Assembly: GCA_947479085.1 (NCBI GenBank)
Contig: CANJYB010000028.1
Coordinates: 1-53,312, forward strand
DNA: 53,312 bases
Origin: Bacteroidota bacterium
Lineage (GTDB): Bacteria > Bacteroidota > Bacteroidia > 2-12-FULL-35-15
Direction: 5' to 3'
Part shown: positions 7,661-15,399 of the stretch, piece after piece
How the letters are laid out: every line of letters starts with the position of its first letter
Numbering within the stretch: the first letter of the stretch is position 1
Translations under genes and position numbers: made by a program
The notes under the pieces: model-generated
Seen by the model: only the letters and a program-made list of their open reading frames with translations
Database searches by the model: none
What the model was told of the DNA's origin: nothing

Positions 7661-10600
7661 CTATTGTTCTGTTTTCTTAATGTATTCCTGTTCTGTAATA
7701 GGCACACCATCTCTGGTCCAATAAATAGCACCAAACTTTGTGGTTTTCTGTATGTACAAATGGCCCTCGTTTCCTTTCACCACAATTCTTTTTACAAGGC
7801 TAGCATTTTGTTCTGTGGCATATTCTTCCGTTATCCCTTCAGGATAGCGCTGTGCCAGGTCATTCTTGTTATCTTCCTTTTTTACAGCCACTGGAGTAAC
7901 AATTGTGGAACCAGTTTTTTTAAGCAGGGCATCAATTTCAGCCATTTTATCAATTGGATATTTCTCTGCTGGTTTAATAATTAATGCATCAGAATACAAT
8001 CCTCTTGCTTTTCTGTATTCTTTTGTTGCAAATATTTTGTCTGCAAGGGCTATAGCTGCATTGTACCTGTCGTCTTTATCTTTCTGACGAGCCAGATCAT
8101 CCAGTATCCTGTTTATGTCTGATATTCTGGATGCAGGATAAATTTCATTTGGTTTAAAAGTCTGAGCTTCTTTATAAGCTGCAATAGCTCCTTTATAATC
8201 CTTGGTTGAAAACGCTGCATCTCCTTTTGCAATTGCATTGTTGTATTTTTCCTTAATGCCTTTTTCCCTTTCTATATCAGAAAGAATTTTGTCAATTTTT
8301 GCAATCTGATCTTTCGGGTATTGTTCATTAGGTTTAAGCCTAAGTGCATTACTATATGAATTTTTTGAATTTTCGTAATCTGAAGCACTCAAAGCAATAT
8401 CTCCCAACGCAATTGCTTTTTTATAATCAGCCTCCAATTGTTTAGCTACCTGTTCCTTCGCCAATATGGCATCAATTTCACTTATTTTATTTTTGGGATA
8501 TAATTCCGAAGGCTTTAAATTTGAAGCGCTTTCATAAGCAGTTTTAGCATTAAGATAATCTTTTTCAGCAAACGAGGCATCTCCTCTTAAAATGGCAGCC
8601 TTATAATTTTCTTCTTTTTGGCGGTCGGCCAATTCTTTAGCAACAATATCGTCTATTTCTGCAATCCTGTCTTTTGGGTATTGTTCACCAGGGCTTAAAG
8701 AAACTGCTTCATAATATAATGCTTTGGCTTCAGCATAAGTTTTAGCTCCAAAAGCCTTATCAGCTTTTGCAATTACAGCCTTGTATTTTTCAGCTCTTTC
8801 TTTTTCTTCTTTTTCTTTTTCGGCCATTTCAGCCAGTAACCTGTTTATTTCCGCTATTTTAGTTTTAGGATAATCTTCATTTGGTTTAATACCCAATGCA
8901 TTATTGTATTCGGTTTTAGCATTCTGATATTCTAAAGAGCCAAATGCAGCATCAGCTTTTGCAATAGCCGCATTATATCGGTCATTTATTTCTTTTTCCT
9001 TTTGTACATTAGCTATCAGCTTTTCTAATTCTGCAAGTTTATCTTTAGGATATTGCTCATTTGGTTTTAACTTCAAGGCATCCATATATGCAGATCTAGA
9101 ATTCTCATAATCCTTTGCAATCATTGACGCATCTCCTTTTGATATAGCAGCCTGATAATCCTGTTCCAGCTTTAAAGCGGCAGCATCCTTAGCAAGCAAA
9201 GCATCAATTTCAGCAATTTTATCCTTAGGATATTGCTCGTTAGGTTTTAAACCGGAAGCTTCGGAATAATTACCTTTTGCAGCCATATATGACTTAGCTG
9301 CTAATGCAGCATCTCCTTTTGCTATGGCAGCCGCATACTTTTCATTCAGTTCTTTTTCTGCAGCTAAATCGCGAAGTGTCTTTTCGATTTCCGCAAGTTT
9401 GTCTTTAGGATATTGTTCCGAAGGTTTGAACCCTAAAGCATCACTATATCCGGTTTTTGCAGCAGCATAATCTTTAGATGCTAATGCAGCATCACCCTTG
9501 GCAATTGCAGCTTTATATCTCTCATCCAGTTCTTTGGCACTCATTTCAGCTGCAAGCAATTTGTCAATTTCTGCTATTTTATCAACAGGATATTTTTCTG
9601 AAGGTTTTATTCCCAAAGCTTCGTTGTATGCTGCCTTGGCATTCGAATAATCTTTTGTACCAAAAGCCCCATCTGCTTTTGCAATAGCTGCCTTGTAGCG
9701 CTCTTCCAATTGTTTTTCAGCCAATTCTTTAGCCATCAGCGCCTCTAGTTCTGCCAACTTATCTTTAGGATATTGTTCGTTAGGTTTTAAACCCAACGCA
9801 TCTGTATAACCTGTTTTAGCACTTGAATAATCTTTAGCAGCAAGTGCCTTATCTCCTTTCGCAATAGCAGCCTTGTAATTCTCTTCCAATTGCTTTTCCC
9901 CAAGTTGTTTTGCAAAAATGGCATCTATTTCAGCAATTTTATCTTTTGGATATTTTTCATTTGGTTTCAGTGCTAAAGCATCATTATAAGTAGTTTTTGC
10001 ATCAGCATATTTTTTACTTCCAAATGAGTTATCGGCTTTAGCAATAAGTGCGTTGTACTTTTCAGTTAAAGCTTTATCAGCTGCCAGGTCAGCAAGAATT
10101 TTATCAATAGCAGCAAGCTTAACTTTTGGATAGGTTTCTGCCGGCTTTAATCCTAAGGCTTCATTATAAGCATCTTTTGCTGCCGAATAATCCTGTTTTC
10201 CAAACGCTGCATCCGCTTTATCAATAGCAGCATTGTACTTATCGTTTAGTTCTTTGGCGCTCATTTCAGCAGCTAATAGCCTATCTATCTCTGCCAGTTT
10301 ATCTTTCGGATATTTTTCGTTTGGTTTTAATCCCAATGCTTCATTATAGGCAGACTTAGCATTATTATAATCTTTGGAAGAAAGTGCTGCATCCCCTTTT
10401 GCAATTGCAGCTTTATAGTTTTCTTCCAGTTGCTTAGCGCTTAATTCATTTGCCAGAATCTTTTCAATTTCTGCAAGTTTATCCTTAGGATATTGTTCGT
10501 TAGGTTTAAAAGTCAAAGCCTCGTTATAGGCTGATTTTGCATCAGCATAAGTTTTTGTGGAAAGGGCCTTGTCACCTTTTGCAATGGCCGCATTGTATTT

Positions 10601-11932
10601 TTCTTCCAGTTGTTTCAGGCTGGCATCTTTATCAATTAAAGCATTTACTTCAGCGAGTTTATCTTTTGGATATTGTTCATTTGGTTTTAAGCCAAGAGCA
10701 TCTGTATAAGCTGTTTTTGCATCCAGGTATCTTTTTTCAAGGAGTGCATTGTCTGCTTTTTTTATTAGGGCATTGTATTTTTCAGTTAATGCCTTGTCAG
10801 CTTTTTCCTTTCCTGCCAAATCAGCAAGAATTTTTTCTATTTCAGCCAATTTATCAGTCGGGTATTTTTCCTTTGGTTTTATGCCTAAAGCTTCAAAATA
10901 TCCTGCTTTTGCATTTGTATAATCCTTAGCTGTAAATGCAGCATCTCCTTTGTCAATGGCAGCTTTATACTTAGCTTCCAACTCAGCATTTTTGGAAGCA
11001 TCTCCAAGTAGTTTATCAATTTCAGCTACTTTATCACGAGGATATTTCTCGTTTTGCTTAAGAGCAATAGCTTCATTATAAGCAGATTTTGCGTTTTGAT
11101 AATCTTTAGAACCAAATGCTGCATCCCCTTTTGCAATAGCAGCTTTGTACTTAGCTTCCAGTTCGGCTGCTCCAGCCAGTGCTGCGAGCTCTTTATCACA
11201 TTCAGCTATTTTATCTTTCGGATATTGTTCATACTTTTTTATTGCAGAAGCCTCGGTATAAGCTGTTTTAGCATTAGCCCAATCCTGCTTTACCATGGCA
11301 GCATTTCCTTTTGCCAATGCATCTCTGTAGCGTTTGTTTTCTTCTTCCAGCTTTTTCATTGCTTCTTCCTGCAATCTTCTTAAGTTGGCTAAGGCATTCT
11401 GGATAGATTCAGCATACCCTTCATCGTTCAAAATATCATATTTATTTGGGTCGTAGTATAGCTTTCCAACCGGTTGGCTAACAATGGCATTAATTTGAGA
11501 AGCCAGAGAAGGGTCTTTTGGCATTTCAAACAAATCAACTTCAGGATAAAAGGTTTTGCTGAAATTTTTAGCGGTTTCGGCAGAAATACCCAAGGTGGAA
11601 TACATAATCTTTTTGGTTATGTATCCCGGGCGGGTAAGGGAAATGGTATATTCAGCGTTAGGTTCTAAGTTAAAATTGAATTTGCCGCTTGCGTTGGTTG
11701 AAATTTGTTGTATTACTGTTTTACCTTTATACAAAGTAACTACAGCTAATTCTAACTTTTTTTTTCCGTCAGAAACAGAACCGTTAATAGCACATTTAAA
11801 CTGAGCATTAGCTTTTTGAACGCTAATTACAGAGAGTAATAAAACAATAAGTATGCTTATCCGCTTAATGAAATGCTTGTTAAAACCTTTACAATATGTT
11901 ATACTTTCTTTCCTCATATCAATTTTTATCAT
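7661..11932 (-). CDS. Giant exported repeat protein, 19 tandem 60-residue TPR-like repeats
   Basis: A 1423-residue exported protein. The signal peptide ends near ANAQ (about residue 44). Residues 46-115 form a carboxypeptidase-regulatory-like beta-sandwich (INGSVSDGKKKLELAVVTLYKG). From about residue 201 to 1350 there are 19 copies of a 60-residue unit of the form YKAAIAKGDAAFxxKDYxxAK, then AYNEALGLKPNEQYPKDKLA and EIDKLLA plus a charged linker. Each holds a TPR-like helix pair and a third helix. The C-terminus (KRIVVKGNEGHLYIQKTTKF, then WTRDGVPITEQEY) is a conserved tail seen in Bacteroidota TPR outer-envelope proteins. The repeats are divergent at DNA level, so the expansion is not recent. 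It probably acts as a periplasmic scaffold; the partner is unknown. Confidence 0.85.
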   Translation of the reverse strand: MIKIDMRKESITYCKGFNKHFIKRISILIVLLLSVISVQKANAQFKCAINGSVSDGKKKLELAVVTLYKGKTVIQQISTNASGKFNFNLEPNAEYTISLTRPGYITKKIMYSTLGISAETAKNFSKTFYPEVDLFEMPKDPSLASQINAIVSQPVGKLYYDPNKYDILNDEGYAESIQNALANLRRLQEEAMKKLEEENKRYRDALAKGNAAMVKQDWANAKTAYTEASAIKKYEQYPKDKIAECDKELAALAGAAELEAKYKAAIAKGDAAFGSKDYQNAKSAYNEAIALKQNEKYPRDKVAEIDKLLGDASKNAELEAKYKAAIDKGDAAFTAKDYTNAKAGYFEALGIKPKEKYPTDKLAEIEKILADLAGKEKADKALTEKYNALIKKADNALLEKRYLDAKTAYTDALGLKPNEQYPKDKLAEVNALIDKDASLKQLEEKYNAAIAKGDKALSTKTYADAKSAYNEALTFKPNEQYPKDKLAEIEKILANELSAKQLEENYKAAIAKGDAALSSKDYNNAKSAYNEALGLKPNEKYPKDKLAEIDRLLAAEMSAKELNDKYNAAIDKADAAFGKQDYSAAKDAYNEALGLKPAETYPKVKLAAIDKILADLAADKALTEKYNALIAKADNSFGSKKYADAKTTYNDALALKPNEKYPKDKIAEIDAIFAKQLGEKQLEENYKAAIAKGDKALAAKDYSSAKTGYTDALGLKPNEQYPKDKLAELEALMAKELAEKQLEERYKAAIAKADGAFGTKDYSNAKAAYNEALGIKPSEKYPVDKIAEIDKLLAAEMSAKELDERYKAAIAKGDAALASKDYAAAKTGYSDALGFKPSEQYPKDKLAEIEKTLRDLAAEKELNEKYAAAIAKGDAALAAKSYMAAKGNYSEASGLKPNEQYPKDKIAEIDALLAKDAAALKLEQDYQAAISKGDASMIAKDYENSRSAYMDALKLKPNEQYPKDKLAELEKLIANVQKEKEINDRYNAAIAKADAAFGSLEYQNAKTEYNNALGIKPNEDYPKTKIAEINRLLAEMAEKEKEEKERAEKYKAVIAKADKAFGAKTYAEAKALYYEAVSLSPGEQYPKDRIAEIDDIVAKELADRQKEENYKAAILRGDASFAEKDYLNAKTAYESASNLKPSELYPKNKISEIDAILAKEQVAKQLEADYKKAIALGDIALSASDYENSKNSYSNALRLKPNEQYPKDQIAKIDKILSDIEREKGIKEKYNNAIAKGDAAFSTKDYKGAIAAYKEAQTFKPNEIYPASRISDINRILDDLARQKDKDDRYNAAIALADKIFATKEYRKARGLYSDALIIKPAEKYPIDKMAEIDALLKKTGSTIVTPVAVKKEDNKNDLAQRYPEGITEEYATEQNASLVKRIVVKGNEGHLYIQKTTKFGAIYWTRDGVPITEQEYIKKTEQ

Positions 11933-12103
11933 TCCTTTTTTGCTTTTTTTTTTTTAAAGAACGCAAATATCGTAAAAATTAAGAGATTTGTGACCGTTTT
12001 TTTTCAATACTAAATGCCTTTTAACTATTATTCGTAAATTCGGGAAAAAAGTTACGTTTTATATTGGAAAATATTAATTAATTTTAAACAATCTCTGAAA
12101 CGT

Positions 12104-12111
12104 TAGCTTTG
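12104..12111 (+). promoter_or_regulatory. -7 promoter element for the FAD oxidoreductase gene
   Basis: TAGCTTTG matches TAnnTTTG and lies 17 nt before the ATG at 12129, in the 196-bp divergent gap. The remainder of that gap is AT-rich and contains a T run of at least 13 near 11947. Confidence 0.6.
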
Positions 12112-12128
12112 CAGAATTAAAATAAATT

Positions 12129-13256
12129 ATGAATTTAAGTTTTTGGGAAAAAAACAGCTATTTCAACAAAATAGACATTGTAATTATTGGAAGCGGAATC
12201 GTTGGTTTAAGTGCTGCTTTATCCCTCAAAAAGAAGAATAAAAGGCTAAATATTATTGTTCTTGAAAGAGGTATGTTACCCATGGGAGCCAGCTCTAAAA
12301 ATGCTGGTTTTGCTTGCTTTGGAAGCTCTTCAGAATTATTATTGGATTTAAAAAATCATACTGAAGATGAGGTTTTTTCTCTGGTGGAAAAAAGATGGAA
12401 AGGATTACTTCAATTGAGAAAAAACCTAGGAGATAAGGCAATTGATTTTCTAAACCTGGGGGGCTATGAAGTTTTTGATTCCAAAACTGAATTTGATCAA
12501 TGCAATGAAAAGATGGGGTATTTTAATAACCATCTTTACTCCATAATCGGTAAAAAACAGGTTTTTATGAATGCTGATTCTAAAATCAAGAATTTTGGGT
12601 TTAAAAAGGTGAAACATCTTATTGTTAATACTTTTGAAAGTCAGATTGATACAGGGAGAATGATGGCCGCACTTATTAATAAGGTTCGGGGTTTGGGAAT
12701 CGAAATTATGAATGGATTTGAGGTTTTGCAATTTAGTGATGATGGGAAAAAAGTTGAAATAGTTTCTAAAAACGGAATACATATTTCCTGCAAAAAGGTT
12801 ATTGTAGCCACTAATGGCTTTGCAAAGCAATTATTGCCTAAGTATGCTGTTAATCCTGCCAGGGCCCAGGTATTAATAACAAACCCGATTAAAAATCTGA
12901 AAATAAAGGGTACTTTTCATTATGATGAAGGATATTATTATTTCAGAAATATAGGAAACCGCTTGTTGCTTGGCGGGGGCAGAAACCTCGATTTTAAAAC
13001 AGAAGAAACCATGGAGTTTGGATTAACCCAATTGGTACAAAATAAATTAGAGGATTTATTAAAAACGATGATACTTCCAGGTAAAGATTTTACAATCGAT
13101 ATGAGGTGGAGCGGGATTATGGGAGTTGGTCCTCAAAAGAAAAGTATTGTTCGTTCGGTAAGCGAAAATGTTTTTTGTGCAGTAAGAATGGGAGGAATGG
13201 GAGTAGCCATAGGAAGTTTAATAGGTAAAGAAGTGGCCGATTTGGTTGTTGATTAA
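12129..13256 (+). CDS. FAD-dependent oxidoreductase (DAO / glycine-oxidase-like)
   Basis: This 375-residue flavoprotein has an N-terminal dinucleotide-binding fold (IDIVIIGSGIVGLSAAL, residues 16-30, with Glu46 of VLERG ending the second strand). The substrate-domain pattern of the DAO superfamily (GGYEVFDS, GHYYFRN-like YYYFRNIG) is present, as is the C-terminal FAD contact MRWSGIMGVGPQKK ... VRMGGMGVAIG. It likely oxidises an amine or amino acid, but the substrate cannot be told. It is a single gene between the divergent repeat-protein gene and a convergent PAP2 gene, with only 23 nt between its stop and that of PAP2. Confidence 0.82.
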   Translation: MNLSFWEKNSYFNKIDIVIIGSGIVGLSAALSLKKKNKRLNIIVLERGMLPMGASSKNAGFACFGSSSELLLDLKNHTEDEVFSLVEKRWKGLLQLRKNLGDKAIDFLNLGGYEVFDSKTEFDQCNEKMGYFNNHLYSIIGKKQVFMNADSKIKNFGFKKVKHLIVNTFESQIDTGRMMAALINKVRGLGIEIMNGFEVLQFSDDGKKVEIVSKNGIHISCKKVIVATNGFAKQLLPKYAVNPARAQVLITNPIKNLKIKGTFHYDEGYYYFRNIGNRLLLGGGRNLDFKTEETMEFGLTQLVQNKLEDLLKTMILPGKDFTIDMRWSGIMGVGPQKKSIVRSVSENVFCAVRMGGMGVAIGSLIGKEVADLVVD

Positions 13257-13279
13257 TAATCTCTTTATTATTATTTAGC

Positions 13280-14197
13280 TTATAATTTACTATTCAGTTT
13301 TTTGGAATTATCTATATTCAATGAGGTAATATTCCTTAATTTTTGTTTTCCTGCCAATACCCATCTTACACTCAGGCCCATTGCATGAGGAGGAGAATAC
13401 ATCCCGACAGTAACGTTTTTAGCATGAATATGGTGTAAATCCGGGATGATAATTCCTAATGCTGCACCAAGCATAAAACCAACTGCATCATCTGATGGAA
13501 AATGGTCCAAAGATTTGGTCCGTGCATAGGACATTCCAATTGCAGGGATTAAAGCAAGTGTATAAAGGAGATATTTTTTAGCTCCAATTTCCGGATGATA
13601 ATCAAAATAGACCTTTGCCATAAAAAAGGAAGTAAAGGTAGCAGTGGCAACATGTCCGCTATAAAATGAATTTCTGTTATTTCCACTTTCTCTTTCGTGC
13701 ATCGGAAATTCGTCATAGTTTGTCATTGGACGGTATCTGTTTTGAAAAGTTGGCCCCAGGGGACTATAGTTGTAAAAAGAAAACACCACCGAATGTCCTT
13801 CTGCATACATAAGGGTAAGGTTAAACCAATCTTTTCTTATTTTTTTATCAATTAAAAGAAAGGTGGGAATAAGCACCAAGGGTGCCATACCATAATCGGC
13901 AATGTTTTTATATAAATTACGATCAGTGGTGTTTTGATTCAATGCCCATCTGTCGATTTGATTCAGTCTTTTGGGATCAAGGTTTGCTATTTCCGAATTC
14001 GAAATAGTATCTTTTGCCATTATCCTTGGTATTGCAAAATAATCTCCGACAAGGCCAACACCAATTACCGATAATTCGAATGCCCTGTTTATATGGTATA
14101 CTTTGTTTTTGGGGTATAATTCTGTCGAATCAGGTGGATTACAAAATGCATTTTCGAAAATGAATAATGTAATTATTAAAAGGAACAGTTTTTTCAT
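13280..14197 (-). CDS. PAP2-family phosphatase-like protein, first motif altered
   Basis: A 305-residue exported/membrane protein with a signal peptide (MKKLFLLIITLFIFENAFC). Two of the three PAP2 motifs are readable: YSGHVATAT (for PSGH) and ARTKSLDHFPSD (R-x5-H-x3-D). In the first motif, RP is present (NRYRP) but the expected Lys seven residues earlier is Pro, so activity is uncertain. The family hydrolyses lipid phosphates or pyrophosphates at the membrane. It lies 40 nt downstream of a second PAP2 gene on the same strand, and the two are probably co-transcribed. Confidence 0.8.
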   Translation of the reverse strand: MKKLFLLIITLFIFENAFCNPPDSTELYPKNKVYHINRAFELSVIGVGLVGDYFAIPRIMAKDTISNSEIANLDPKRLNQIDRWALNQNTTDRNLYKNIADYGMAPLVLIPTFLLIDKKIRKDWFNLTLMYAEGHSVVFSFYNYSPLGPTFQNRYRPMTNYDEFPMHERESGNNRNSFYSGHVATATFTSFFMAKVYFDYHPEIGAKKYLLYTLALIPAIGMSYARTKSLDHFPSDDAVGFMLGAALGIIIPDLHHIHAKNVTVGMYSPPHAMGLSVRWVLAGKQKLRNITSLNIDNSKKLNSKL

Positions 14198-14237
14198 TTT
14201 TTAGTTTTTAAAATTTGTTAGTGAATAGTATTTTTGT

Positions 14238-15101
14238 TTAAAATTTAATTGACATGGCCAGCCCAGTGACTTTATCATGATAAGTTGGAACAAGACATAC
14301 TTCTTTTCTTCCCCAGCGGTGAATATGCGTAGCATATACCAGGTTAGCTGAAAACATTCCGATTCCTGCACCCACAAACACATCACTTTCCCAATGTTTG
14401 TTATTAATCATCCTGTAAGCTCCCACGGTTGCGGCAAGCGCATAGGCTGCTATGCCGTACAAGGGACTTTTATACCTGTATTCACGGTACACAATAGTGG
14501 CTGCAACAAAAGCTTCAGCAGTATGTCCTGAAGGGAAAGAATGGAAGTCAGAACTATCAGGCCGTTCCATATTGGTGGCGTATTTTAGGGGAAAAACAAT
14601 GGCAAGCATTATGGCTTCAGATTTTGCAATCAATAGCAATGTATTAAGTGCGTCATTTTTACATTTTTGTTTTAATAAAAGAAGTACACCAAATTCCACA
14701 TAAGGAGCTAAAATAAGGTAGTTATCCACTGGCGCTCTGTTATTTCCAAATGTATATTGTATGTCTTTTTTTGCCTGGTAGCTGCTGTATATTCCATTGC
14801 CTCGGATGGTGGAAAGACCGTATAAGATTAATGCTGCAGGAATAATCATAGAAGGAAATAACTTTGTTTTGTAACTTTTGTTTTTCACAATAATGGTTAC
14901 AGAATCAATGGGGGCAGTATTTTTTTTCAGGCTATCATTTTTCACTACTTTAAGACTGTCTTTTGTAACTTTATGCAAACTATCCGAGCTTACTAGATTA
15001 AGACTGTCCTTAGTTATTAAATTCAAACTGTCTTTTTTTTCTTGTGCCGAAAGGCTTCCAAACAAAAAAACAGTGACAAGCATAATGATGAATCTATTCA
15101 T
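14238..15101 (-). CDS. PAP2-family membrane phosphatase
   Basis: This 287-residue protein has a signal peptide ending at SLSAQ. A Ser/Asp/Lys-rich stretch with repeated DSL units follows (KDSLNLITKDSLNLVSSDSL and on to about residue 62), then a PAP2 core. All three motifs are intact: KYATNMERP, FPSGHTAEAF, and RMINNKHWESD. Expected substrates are lipid phosphates such as phosphatidate or undecaprenyl pyrophosphate, with the active site facing the periplasm. It is the upstream gene of a PAP2 pair. Confidence 0.87.
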   Translation of the reverse strand: MNRFIIMLVTVFLFGSLSAQEKKDSLNLITKDSLNLVSSDSLHKVTKDSLKVVKNDSLKKNTAPIDSVTIIVKNKSYKTKLFPSMIIPAALILYGLSTIRGNGIYSSYQAKKDIQYTFGNNRAPVDNYLILAPYVEFGVLLLLKQKCKNDALNTLLLIAKSEAIMLAIVFPLKYATNMERPDSSDFHSFPSGHTAEAFVAATIVYREYRYKSPLYGIAAYALAATVGAYRMINNKHWESDVFVGAGIGMFSANLVYATHIHRWGRKEVCLVPTYHDKVTGLAMSIKF

Positions 15102-15118
15102 GTTTTACTTTTTTAATA

Positions 15119-15373
15119 TTAATTATACCGTCCTCTCCGTTGCGAATTTTCTAAATAAATAAGTAGAAATACCTTTTGTTCGGTTTTTATAGTATGTGTT
15201 AAAGGTGCATTTTCCTGGTTACGATTATTAAAATAAACATACTCTTCTAAACCGATGCTGAGCCTTTTGTACAATTGAATGGTTACTCTTGGCTTTAATA
15301 TGCTTGTAAAATTTTTTCCAGGTAATCCGACATCGGTCATTTCACTTCCAACAAAAATCCTTACTTTTATCAC
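15119..15373 (-). pseudogene. Remnant of an outer-membrane barrel gene (C-terminal end only)
   Basis: An 84-codon frame opens at a GTG immediately after a stop codon and has no signal peptide. Its residues (ILKPRVTIQLYKRLSIGLEE ... TEQKVFLLIYLEN) look like the last strands of a beta-barrel. The position, 17 nt upstream of the PAP2 gene and 26 nt from a divergent T9SS gene, suggests a decayed gene whose 5' part was lost. It could instead be a spurious frame; the barrel-like pattern is the only support. Confidence 0.4.
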
Positions 15374-15399
15374 TTAATTAATCAATCTCTAATTGAAAA

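Noticed and set aside
10537-11383. Plus-strand frames of 109-130 codons over the repeat protein
   Set aside because: They are antisense shadows caused by the repeated codon pattern of the 1423-residue gene.
11933-12128. Riboswitch or structured leader in the divergent gap
   Set aside because: Only AT-rich DNA, a T run and a promoter element were visible; no conserved riboswitch motif.
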